From Orthonyx spaldingii (Eukaryota; Chordata; Aves; Passeriformes; Orthonychidae): 64,000 nucleotides of DNA. Shown in pieces: positions 52,709 through 64,000 of this stretch; the first letter of the stretch is position 1; the number at the start of each line of letters is the position of its first letter. Under the pieces are notes generated by a model, which searched no databases, was not told the DNA's origin, and saw only the letters and a program-made list of their open reading frames with translations. The stretch is taken from positions 754,504-818,503 of the forward strand of contig VZTJ01000300.1 of NCBI GenBank assembly GCA_013397795.1, read 5' to 3'. Position numbers and translations under genes: made by a program.

Positions 52709-55589
52709 AGGCAAAACATGATTGTTTTCCCTCTTGGCCATCACGTGGTTGTCAATCATAAAATCATCACTGGAAAAGTAACTAATTAGAAATGAAAGGC
52801 CAATATTTCAAGCAGGTCCTGTCAGTCCTGCGATATGTTTCAGTGTAACATTGATGTAAGACACCAGAAAGAGCTGGCATGCCCAAGTGGTTGCCTGTGT
52901 TTTCCAGTTACATCTGTTTGTCTAACAAAACAAATTACATTCCCTAAAAGCCCTGCAGCATTTATACCTTTGATATTCCAACCACAATACTGATATCCTA
53001 AGTCCTTCCTTGCAAGTGGTGCTCACTTCTGCAAAGCCCAGTTATGTGGGTAACACTTAGCACACAAGTCATCAAACACTGGTTGGACACGTATTACTCA
53101 AGCAAATAAGACTTCACAGGATCAGTCCTGTTGGATAGGCTGCCAGTTGGCACCATTTCCACTCCCAGTTTTCCATTTTACTTTGTACACATGCCACTTA
53201 GGAACAAAACTGTTTTCTGTGCGGGAGCGAACAGCACATTACTATTTCATTATCCCAAATACTGAAATATTGAAAAGAGTACATCATCAGACTGACAGAG
53301 GGGGCAATGTCAGAGGAATACCACCAGAGAGGCTCAGAGGGGCATCACCTCTGCCAAACTCTTTGGGAGGTAGATCAGGGTGTCGGGCTCAGCCATGGCA
53401 GTTGCTCCACACGGGGCTGGAACAGGCAGAGCACCAGCCGAGAGTGACCCCCAGGCAGCAGCACAGGTGGGCAGCAAATATTTGCTTGATCCTCTGCTGT
53501 TATTCAGGGGCTGGTTATAATCTGCCTCTAAATTAAAAAGGCTCAAATCATAGGCTCTTCTGTAAGTGAAGCCTGTAGAAGAAGTGTCTGGGCTGAATAG
53601 AATCAATGAGATTTTAGCCCCTGGCTTTGGCAGAGGCACAGCTGAGAACAAGCCCTTAAGCCACTGGTGAGGATGCGACACAGCACGCCCCAAGCAAATG
53701 AAGCAGCAGGACTTGAACTGGGGATGCCTATGTCTTCATTTCCAATTTTAAAACACACGTGGGAGAGGGAAAGTGGGAGGACAGCTACTATCATTTTCTG
53801 CACCAACATGAGCCCAAGAAACAATGACATTTACTTTGGTTTAACTAATTTCCACACATCAGATCATGTTTAGCACGCATGTGCCAAAGCCCTATTCTTC
53901 AAGTCTGTTGAAATACCACTTTTTGAAACATGTGTGCTAACATTTGGCCAACACCACCACAAGATCATTTTATTAACTTGTAGTTCATTTCATAGACTGC
54001 TGCTCATGTTGCTAACATATGCTATTCTACCATTTACTGCTCTATAATTAGAGAAGTCATATGAAAGAGATACACAAGGCTTAATTTTTGCATTAAATAC
54101 AATTTGTTTAGACTTGGGTAGGAGAAATAAGGAAAAAAAAAGTCATATGATGAATTAGAAAACTGCAAGACAGCTAATTTAACTATTAAAAGGTCACAGC
54201 AAAAATTTTTTAAAACAGAACCTCCCCGCCCCCCTCATGACTGCATACAATTTTAAGAGTCAAATCCAGAACTATATTCTGCTCTGCTAGGATAAAACTT
54301 GTTTCCAGGGACTGAGGGCCTCAGGGGAAGAGAAGCTAGCAGGATCCTAGCAAATGGGGGACCAAGGGGTAGGATCAGAAGCTTACAAGTAGCAGAGTAT
54401 GAACCTTTCACACACTTTTTTTCCACCACCACGCTGTTATGCCATAGCGTTGGTACTATGGAAGAGGTTGAATAAAGGATAGAGAGCATCACCAGAATAT
54501 TTATTATAGCACATACTGCTCAGAGAAGGCAAGGATCCTACATCACTTCTCTCCCCTCACAGCTGACAGAGAAAATTCCAAGCTGGCCAGCCATGAAGAT
54601 GCCTTTTACTGGGAAAAGCTGGCCTATAATAGATCTTTTGCTTGAGTAATTATCACATAAGGACTTTAGAACTCATCAATAAACCAGCATGTAATACTAA
54701 ATAAAATATGAAACATTTGACTTTGATGTTTAGCATATTTGTCTTTCCTCCATTGGATCAGTTTCAATTTACACCAAGCAAGTTGTGAGCTGGACAGAAG
54801 CCGTGGTGCCACACCTATGGCAGAGCCCTGCAAAGTGGGATCAGTGATTTCACAGCCAGCTACAAGTTACAGGCACATTACAGCATTTCTCTCTTCCAAC
54901 TGCACACAACTGCATTGCAGAAGGGAGTTAGATATATATTATTTTTAATACTGAGCTGCTTAAAAAACAGTAAAAATATATACCAGTGATGGCTGGGAAT
55001 CAATTCACAACCAAACTGGGTTTTAAGGGAAATGCATCCTTTCTACTGTAAATTAATAAACTGCAGCTATAGTTTATTAAGCCACCACAATATTTTACAT
55101 TTTCTACTGCCATAATCTTGACTGCTTCTAAATTACAGTACTTTTACCTATTCTTTAATCCAGAAACATCATTATTAAAATGTTTGATGGAGACTGCAGT
55201 GCATCTATCATTACTTGTAAAAGTTAATTAGATTAGATAAAAGAAATAATTAGATTTGCATTTTTATCCTGGTTTTAAACTTCCAAAGAAGATCACAACA
55301 GTGTGCCTGTGGGCAATTAAAAACAGCATACAGCAGTGAAATATAAAGGCAAAAAAGGTCTGTTTTTACTGGCTAATTCATGATTGAAGATACAATTACA
55401 AAATATTTTAAGGGTTTGCTGAAGCTGGGGGCTATTCCTAGACTTCTAAGCTTTGTTTATAACTCTCTCTCTCTTTCAAGGGAGTATCTGATCTGTGTAC
55501 GCTGCCAATAGAAGTATCAAATTGCTTTCAATGGCTTTATTTGGTCCTGTGCAGAGCTTGCTGGAAGGGGATCAGTTTCATGATCAATA

Positions 55590-55616
55590 ACAAAAAAAAA
55601 AAAGAAAAGAAAAAAG
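55590..55616 (+). repeat. A/G low-complexity run
   Basis: A-tracts interrupted by single G. Confidence 0.85.
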
Positions 55617-58600
55617 GTAGGAGAGAATATTCCCTAGTGCTGGAACAGTAGCACTGCCATTGCTTTTGCTTGTCAACACTAAATAGAGTTTACAAAGAGA
55701 GACAACCTCAGAGAGAGTAACTGAGCTGACAATAACTGGATTCCAGCTTGTGCATTTTCAGCAAGCTCTCTGCAAGGAGCTTTAACCTGTCTCCAAAAGG
55801 CAATAAAGGAAAGGTTCAGCTCTTAAAATGGGAGGTCAGTTACATACTTAATGATGAAGCGTATCTTTAAATCTATTTCTACTATTATTATCCTAGCAAA
55901 AAATTAATTAACCAGGTCAGGGAGGCTATGAAGGCTAATGTGGAATGCAATTATTCCTGATCTTTAGACATGTACTTCACATAAAGAGATAGTCCTTATT
56001 CAGCTCACCAGGTACCTCAATTGTCAGTAGTTAATCATGGATAAGAAGAGAGACTCATTGGTTCAGTCTCTTAAGTTTTACTTATGATTCAAATGATTCC
56101 TATTCAAAGACAATTTAAATAGTTGTAATTTTATGTCACTATTCTTTTGTCTGTTTACTATCACAGTAATCACATTCACTCTATTTGAGTGAAACAGAAA
56201 ATGTAGGAACATTTATAAGAAAGTAGAACAGCATGAATGTATAGATTAAGACTACAAAAAAATTACTATTAGGAATGATTTCTAGTGACTGAATTAGAAT
56301 ACTTATGAGAGCAGAGGAAACCAGTTTCTCTATGCAATGGAAATTGTACTGATTCAAACAGAAAATGAAATGCTCTGCAATGGCATTAAGCACAGGAAAG
56401 AGGAATAAGGTGAAGGGGACAAAAGCATTTTGGATCACCTTTCATAGTTATGCTCAGCACAGATTTCTGCAGAAAAGCTCAAATATTTTTTAAAGATTTC
56501 AGCCACAATTTAGGACTTGCCCTAATAAAACCTGCCCATAAGGGAAGGGAAGCCCTAAAAACTTTCATTCCTTAAATCCACACACACCCCCATTCTCAGT
56601 GGGAAATCCTGGAGCAACAGGATCCGAGCAGCAGTGGGATTCACTTCTTTTCCCCAGATGGGCATGGTGGGGCTCAGAAGTCCCTAAGCCTCATTCTGAA
56701 AGGACTGAATTCTAGTAATGAGGCATAGAATTTGCAGGGATTTCAGGACCTCTAGTTTGGAACCATTTAAGAAATGAATGTCTTCCCTTCTTCCAACCTA
56801 TTCTTATCTTCATGACATACTACCAAATTCCCTTTTCAATCAGTTTTTCACTTATTCATAGAGATTTACACTTTCATAGCATGGGCTAAGAGATGTTCTT
56901 GAAATAGTCCAATTTGTTCCCTCTACTTCAGAATTAATATTTTTTATTTTAAAAAAATTCTTTTAAGAAATCTTAACCCGGAGACTGGTCTGTGAGCTCT
57001 TATTTGCCCCACATTATTTTCTCATCTTTAATTTGCACTGAAAGCAATAATTCCTCTGCGTGGCTCTGCGGAACGAAGAATTTAATTTGGCATACTAGAT
57101 TTCCTCCCATCTCTGTGGACTCCCCTGTAGAAGAGTGTTTATGAACATTATGAACATTTGAGCTGAGAAGTAATAATACACTGCATTTATTTGAAAATTT
57201 TCATTTAAGATTCTCAAAACATTACATTTAAATTGAGGAAAAGGAAATAATTTGCCAAATTTCTGATAGTCCAAGACAGGCCTGAGAAGAAGTCCAGATT
57301 CCCACTCCCTATAGCCAACAAAACTGCTTCCCCCAACACATACACCCCAAAAGAAACATCAGCTTCACACAGAAAACATGAGATGATTATGCAGAACATT
57401 TAATGACCTCTGTACTCTTGAAATACCTATCTTGTTTTCATACACTAAGCCTAGCTAAAGTGCTCTTTGCTCATAGATCATTGACAAAGTTTTGGGTGTA
57501 CAACAAGTCTGGAGTAGGGTGTTCCAGTAAAAGGTCTCAAAACTGAAATAAAACAAACAAAAAACCCTTTCACCAATTAAATGAAATAAGGTGTTAAAAT
57601 GTTTAAATAAATAGATAATATACAGCACAATATAAATAATAAATACTAAGTAATGCAAATTCTCAGTAAGTAACCTAGTAGTTGTCCGGGGGAAGCATGT
57701 TTTATTTAATATACATTATTTTGACTTTTGTATGTAGTTCACATAAATCTTTTAAGCCCCTTCTAAAGCAATTTCTAATTCTTTAAACGTTTAAACTGGG
57801 TGCACTTATTTACAGAAACTCCCATTCAAGAATTGACAGTGCACCTCAGGAGAGGACAGCTGACACACTCTGTCTCATGATGAAAACTTTGCATCAGCAA
57901 TGCCCCTCTTCTTGATCCTGGAGAACACACTGTACTTGCCTCAAGTAGCTGTGCCCCTGCCTAGATGGAACTGGCACCTGTGCTACTCACATTTTGTAAT
58001 CTCTTCAAGAGGGGAGTGGCAGGGAAGGGAACTATTGTTTTCCCACGCATACAAAGTACAGATAAGAGCCCACACCATTCTGTGTAGGTAATCACTGTCT
58101 CCTGAAAATGGTTGCTCAAGAGTGTCTTTAAACAAGCCTTCTAAACAAAATCGTGGTTTTGGTGACAGAGTTGCAAATTCTACCAGGCCCAAAAACTAAT
58201 CTGAGAATGTCAACATTTAATAGAAATTTTGTTTCCCCTTCAACCCCCAGAGAGCATGATTCACCTCATCTCACATCAGGTCTCTACACTAAAGGCACTG
58301 GCAAGCATAGCCTTCTTAATTAATAGAGAGAAACAGCCATTTCAGGGAAAAATTTATCTGATATATTTTAAATATCTACTTTAGCACAAGACAAATTTTA
58401 TCCTCAAACTATTCACTTTGCTTCTCACTGCTCACTACAAGAACAATCCAGATATTTAATTGAGACAGAGTCTGTACCAGAGTTATGCATTTTTGGTACA
58501 ATGAATCCCACCCAGAACCACCAGTGTGACTTCAGTACTGGTACTGAGGTTTCTTGGGAAGCTGCTGGGAGAGGATCTGGGAGAACCAGCACAGTACCAC

Positions 58601-60652
58601 TTCTGCCACCTGCCTCCTGTTTTGCCTCATCCCAGCTCTAGCCCTTAAGGAACCGCATATCTCAAACTCTAACACTCATAACCAATTCTACAGCAGCAAA
58701 CCTGCTACGAACCACAGAGGCAATTTAGCAACTTCTCTCTCCAGCAACTTCTGGCTGCCAAATGTGCCACAAAATTAAGACAGAACAAATAAATAAAGCA
58801 GAACCACTTGGTTCACAAGCAAATGGACTACATAAGCTGGTGTTTAGCCAGGAAGACAATCTCCCATGACACTTTCTTTTAGTAATCTCCCCTTAAGACA
58901 ATTGGATGTTTGAGTTGGCATCTGTCCAACATGCCTAGTGCTTCATACTGGAGCCTACAGTGTTCCTTGGGCCATGAGATGCCCACTACCAATCTGGCTG
59001 ACCTGGTGGGAGAAGAAACAGTCCTCACTGCCTCAAATACACTGATTAGACTCGCATAAATGTAACAATCATAGATAAATAAAGAGGCCAAACTACAGAG
59101 AAACTATGGCATAAGAGTACTACATTTTGGCAAGCATTTGGAAGCAAATACAGGGAAGGGTCACCAAGAAATGGTTTAGCTCAGATGAAGAGAATAACCA
59201 TTGAAACACTTCTTTGTACATACATCTAGGAAAGGACAGGAAAGAAAACTTATGGAGGGTTCAGCACTATGTAAGAGGAAAGATGGAAGTGAATGAAAAA
59301 ACGAACCTGCAACCTATGCTAAAATGAATTCTAAGACCACATTTCCCTGGAGACAAAGGAAGGGGAAAGCTACCGGAAAGTATTGGCTGAAGTGAAACAT
59401 AAAGTACCTTTGAACTTTTTACTAAGAGCAGATACTCCCCAGCCAAACATACCTACAATTCACCAAACAGAAACAAAAAATACCTAGTCATAATTCCACT
59501 TTCTGTTTCCTAATTTTTAAAGGAATTTTAAAAATTAGAAATTTCTCATACAGGTAATGCTTTTGTTTTGTAGACTTAGCTAGGTTTCAGTCTTAGCTTT
59601 TATGCCAAGTAAAGATTTTTTATATTATTCTTTGCTTTTTGAAGCCAGACTTGTAAACAACACTTAGAGAAGATGGTGTAATTTTTCCTTTCACTATTCT
59701 TAATATGTCTTCCATCCTTGATGTACACCTAATATGAACACACAGTCTTCTAATAGGCAACTACAATAATGGTGCTTTACAATTCAAATGTGTCTCTCAT
59801 ATGAGGTATTAACACATCTATATTTGTTAAATAAACTCCTGAAAAGTGTAACTGAAACTGCATTACAACATTTTCAAAAGCATTTACAAGCATTCCTTTG
59901 GGATGAGGGAAAGAAAAACTTCAGTTTTGGCATCTAGTAACATAGCAATCGGCTAATTAAGGAAAAGAATTGGATAGCCCAAGCTTACAAGAAATGATTG
60001 GCAGCACAATCATCTGTCAGACCAAATTGAAATATTTCAATCAGTGAACAGGCCCATGGAAATGCTTTCAAAGTGGGAAGCAGAGAAGGTAACACAGTAA
60101 CATGCCAACAATGCCTCTATCCATGTCATTCCCTACCCACGTATACTTGCACAAAATTAAACCATGTTCTGAGTACAAGTACAGATAATTAAATATCTCC
60201 AGAATACTTCCAGATCCATGAGGATATAATTACTCCAAAGGCACCTGAAACACATATACCTGTGGGTCTTTGTACATGAACAGACTGGTGCCAGGAACTT
60301 AGTACTGTTTCAATGTCTCAATTTTGCCTTTGTAGAACAAGGAATTCCTCCAACAATGATTGAGAATTTTACTTCACACAACACAAGTCAAACTGATTGC
60401 ACATTTCAGAATTATGACAAGATGGTGAGATTTAAAAATAGTTCATAACTTTCAGAAGAAAACTTTGTCTATTAAAGTTCTTTGCACCAGAAAAGATGTC
60501 TGACAATAATTTTCTGGAACACAAGGAACTTCCATAAAGGGCATCTTTACTGAAGCTTGTTAGAAAAGCATGTGGCTGCTTTATTTCAGACCCTTCCCTC
60601 TCCATAAATGGAACTTAAGTATAATCAGAAGAGAGCAATAAAATACACTGAC

Positions 60653-60721
60653 CTGAATTTGCTGCTGCAGTAGATTGATTTTGTGCTGCTGTTGCAGAAG
60701 TTGCTGCTGTTGTCTTGCAAT
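60653..60721 (-). CDS. SOX6: SOX6 internal coding exon (end of coiled coil / Q-box)
   Basis: This exon has 69 bases, 23 codons, and phase 0 at both ends. On the minus strand it reads IARQQQQLLQQQHKINLLQQQ followed by IQ, which I recognise as the glutamine-rich end of the leucine-zipper/Q-box coiled coil of SoxD proteins. SOX5 and SOX6 are nearly identical here; the next two exons decide for SOX6. In the family this region mediates homo- and heterodimerisation of SOX5/SOX6, nuclear regulators of cartilage, erythroid and neural differentiation. The acceptor is a pyrimidine-rich run ending in TAACAG. The donor is ATTCAG followed by GTCAGT, with C at +3 instead of a purine, so it is weaker than the other two donors. 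The reading frame continues exactly into the exon at 17175-17295. The preceding coiled-coil exon is not in the window. The exon could be skipped without a frameshift. Confidence 0.96.
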
Positions 60722-63700
60722 CTGTTAGAAATAAAATTTCCATTAAATTAAAATAGTAATATTGAAATTTCAATACTATTGACCAAAAAACATAATATTT
60801 GTTATTCTTTATTATATTTTTATTAAGCATATTAATATTTTTAAATGGGGGAACTTTTAGAGGTCAATTTAAAAGCAACATAAAAATCTAGCTAGCGAGT
60901 AACAAATATGCATTTTAAGCACTGAAGCCTTAACTCTGAAAAGCACAGAAACATAGGTTTATTTGTGTGCATGTGAATAATCTCATCACTATTCAACAAA
61001 GCATTTAAGCCTGTGGTGATCTTTAACCATGATGCATTACTGTTAGCTACAATGGGAATGAAACACATGCTTAAAATTAAGTGCTTTTCTGAATGGGGAT
61101 GGGATTACGCAGGTGCTTAAGGTTAAACATACATTTTCCTGCTTTGCTGAACTGGAGCCTTAGCTAGTGTTTATAGATGTTTCACTATTCAGCACAAGCT
61201 CCTAGGGTAAGCTTCTCCGACTTCCTTCACAATGAGCAGCACATTACTTCTCTTGCAAATCTCAAAAATCATCCCGGAGCTACTTAGGGAAGCAGAACCT
61301 TATTCTGTGTAAAAGCAGTACCTGGTGCTCAGTAACTCATCCTACACAAAAACCTATGAAATATGTAGATATTCTGGTCTTCATTTGCTAGATTCAGTAT
61401 GTGATCTGGAGGGTAAAGGTTCACTCTATCCCTTCTTTCACACAGATGGAGAAAAGCAAATGTTCAGGGTAGGGAACAATAAGAGACTGGTGAGAATTTG
61501 CCACAGATACTCTGTCTACCCCCCTGATTTCCACAAAATCAACATGCTAGAGCAGAAGGGAAATAGGATCCTGGCCTCAGACCACAGAACTGATCCCTGC
61601 AATGGATGATGTGGATGGCAGCCGCAGGGGAGAAGCCACAGGGATCTGGGGGGAAAAATGGACTTCTGCTTTAGAAGGGTAACTGTGCAGCACACTGAAA
61701 TGAGGACAAGATTTGTGTTTCCTGGAAATTCCAGCCTCAGCACTTCTGCTACCTTCATTTCTTAAGTATAATTTCCCCTCCTATAAATATTTATCTAGAG
61801 CAGAGGAATCACATAAAACAGCAAGAAGTTGGTGACAAAGGTATTTTGGTCACTCAAATCCACTGTTTCACTTCTGGCAAAAACCCTCCTGGTCTTCTTC
61901 CCCAACATCTTCTGAGCATACTTACTCTGTTATAAACAGAGAAAGCTAAGTAAAATGTTTTTATGATAAAAAAATGATAGGAATGTATCAAGGTTGGTTT
62001 GGAAATAAACAGTCACATAGTTTTAGAGAAAACTGTTCAGATTAACTCATAAGGAATTTGCAGTTACATATTAACAGCTTGTTACTGTGCACACATGGAG
62101 ACCAAGGCTGTCATTTCCTTAATCTCTCACTGTCACATGGAAATAACTCTGTAAGTTTTTTCATTTAAAATTCATTTTTGTAAAAGAAACTAACACAAAA
62201 TTCATACCTTATTTAAAGTCTTGCACGTGGCCTGAAGGAGACAAGGCCTACATGATTCTGGGGCTGGATGAATGCAAAGACCTCCACAAAAGTGCAGTCA
62301 AGCAACTCTCACAGACTGATGCTGCTAACAGGGCTCAAACTCCATTTAGGAGCTTGATGTCCAAATACTTCTGGACAAACCTCCCAGGTAAGTCAATAAA
62401 ATATGGTGAGTGAAGACTGAAGGAGCAGACCCTTGTGTGTGAGTGAAAAAGGGAATTCAATGAGAGCTGACAGTGCATGTGCCCAGGTAGCCCAAAAGCA
62501 GGTCCTAGGTATCTGTTGCCAGGACAGTGGCCAGCAGTGGTGTCTGTGCTTGGTGAAACAACCCTGATGAGGACAGTGCTATATGGGGTATTTAAAACCT
62601 GTAGGAGAGCTGGAGTTACCATTTTTAATGAGTAACACACCAATTGTGTGGCTCCATCTTAGAAGTGCAGTGCTTGTAACTAAAGATGAGGTCTGTCAGG
62701 TTTGTGTCCACATTGCCCCTGCTGCTAAAGTCTCATCAAAGGTAAAAGGTGATCACAACACACAGCTTCACAGTGAAACGAGACAGCATGGAGCTACATC
62801 GTGGGCCATTTTCTCTCAGTGTTGTATCATTTTTTCAGTACCCTATGCCCAGAATTGTTTGGAGCTGTTGGTCACCTGGCTGCAGCTTAACAAGGTAAAC
62901 TACAGCCAAGACAAACAGGAGGTTTTTGTTTACATGTGCAAATGCACTGACCCGCCAGGGTTCTGACTGCCTGTGAGCAGCTTTTTGTACCTGCATGTAC
63001 AGTGTAGCACCATTTGAATAGGCATTTCCTGACGTAAACAAGAAATATACCATGGAGCATCTAATCTCAAAGGTTCCTCTTAGCTGGAGCAGTACTGTGA
63101 TAGAAAATGTACCCAAGACCCTGCAATGCAATTACCATGGCATCATCTTGATATATAGGCTTGACACAGTAAAGTAGGGTACACAAGCACCATGTGGCTC
63201 AAATTCTGAATTTTATTTGCCTATCGGTTGAGCTAGATGCTCGCTTCATTGAGCATGACAACCTAGTTTTAAGTGTCATTTAATTTTCATTTTGAAATAT
63301 AATTACAAAGTGTTCACTGTAAGATATCACTCGTCTGCAAATGTGTCAAGATTAATTTGTGCTAGCTTATTCACAAGTGTCAATAGTTAATTACTGTGTC
63401 ATCTCTAGATGGCTAAATGACATTCTAACTTCTGATTTTTTACAGTGTTCCTTTATGTTATTTTCCATTAGGGGATGAGTCCATATTCGTACATGTGGGC
63501 AAATACCCAAGCACATAAAATACCAGACGTCACAACTCATTAAAATCAACAGAGCATATATTGCTGTATATATCCTATAAAATATATTTAACTGAAAAGA
63601 TAATTCTAGTAATAATGTCAGATTCCTTAAAACCACACATTAATTTGGATCTGTCTGCCTAGGGGACTGGTGCATGGGATCATTGTTTTGCACTTTTGTT

Positions 63701-63752
63701 CAATGAGGACAGCTCTTTGGACAACTGTGTCTTTAAAACCAACAAATAATCA

Positions 63753-63781
63753 AGAAAAAAAAAAAAGAAAAAAACGAGAAA
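63753..63781 (+). repeat. A-rich run
   Basis: A-tracts broken by single G or C, near the end of the window. Confidence 0.85.
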
Positions 63782-63985
63782 AACAAACCCTTCACAACCT
63801 GAATGAGTGAAAAACCTTACTTGTGGAAGATATTTGAAGGTTTGGGTATGTTTAAGGGGTTTTGCTTAATTATTTTCTTGTCGAAAAGAGGAAGAGTTAA
63901 ATAATGGTTATAGTCTGACTTATTTGTAAGTCTCAAAATTGCATCTCAGTGCAAGAAACAAGAACTGTGAAATCTATCAAATGCC

Positions 63986-64000
63986 TTTTTTTTTTTTTTT
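63986..64000 (+). repeat. T tract at the window edge
   Basis: Fifteen T reach the last base. Their full length and context are outside the window. Confidence 0.9.

Larger units (their letters stand above)
60722..64000 (-). other. SOX6: SOX6 intron, partial, upstream of the 60653-60721 exon
   Basis: This is the 3-prime part of the intron that precedes the Q-box exon in transcription order. The expected preceding coiled-coil exon (ending in a QQQEQ-type sequence) was looked for and not found. The stretch is AT-rich with scattered short open frames on both strands. It ends with an A-rich run (63753-63781) and a T15 tract at the window edge. Confidence 0.85.

Noticed and set aside
53147..53693. 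Overlapping open frames of 119-129 codons on both strands in a GC-richer patch.
   Set aside because: Both strands are open over the same bases, there are no convincing splice sites at the frame limits, and no recognisable protein.
53685..53735. Phrase AGGACTTGAACTGGGGATGCC, reminiscent of a reversed tRNA T-loop.
   Set aside because: No cloverleaf arms or A-box could be placed around it. At most a remote tRNA-derived SINE fragment.

Overview
The window is vertebrate nuclear DNA: AT-rich, CpG-poor, with no operon-like coding, and it lies inside one large gene. Three short minus-strand exons, joined by canonical splice sites in matching phases, encode a continuous 90-residue stretch that I recognise as the middle of the SoxD transcription factor SOX6. 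This covers the end of the coiled-coil/Q-box, the proline/alanine linker, and the segment leading toward the next exon. In transcription order the exons are 60653-60721, 17175-17295 and 8800-8879. The N-terminal exons lie beyond 64000. The exons for the rest of the protein, including the HMG box, lie beyond position 1. No Alu, B1 or young LINE is visible. Repeats are old and sparse: a MIR and several palindromic, MITE-like remnants of a type I associate with reptile and bird introns. A sauropsid, most likely a bird, fits best, but this is an inference, because the SOX6 peptide is too conserved to place the species.

Layout: 1-8799 is intron downstream of the last visible exon. 8880-17174 is an intron of 8.3 kb. 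17296-60652 is an intron of 43.4 kb. 60722-64000 is the start of the intron upstream. The introns hold microsatellites, homopolymers, two small assembly gaps and old repeats.

Four places stand out. (1) A compact CpG island (about 26215-26530) sits alone in the 43-kb intron, with a TATA-like box on one side, a plus-strand splice donor on the other, and an inverted pair of SOX motifs inside. (2) At 33804-33995 on the plus strand, antisense to SOX6, there is an orphan exon: 64 open codons, a good acceptor and donor, phase 0 at both ends, five cysteines and two N-glycosylation sequons. I cannot name its family. (3) At 11808-12027 on the SOX6 strand there is an unannotated candidate exon with a strong donor. 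From an internal ATG it reads in frame into the 8800-8879 exon, so it could be an alternative N-terminus; joined to the preceding exon it would be a poison exon. (4) The acceptor of the 17175-17295 exon is a TAGCAG tandem site.

Almost all other open frames are chance. No RNA gene, CRISPR array or intact mobile element was found.
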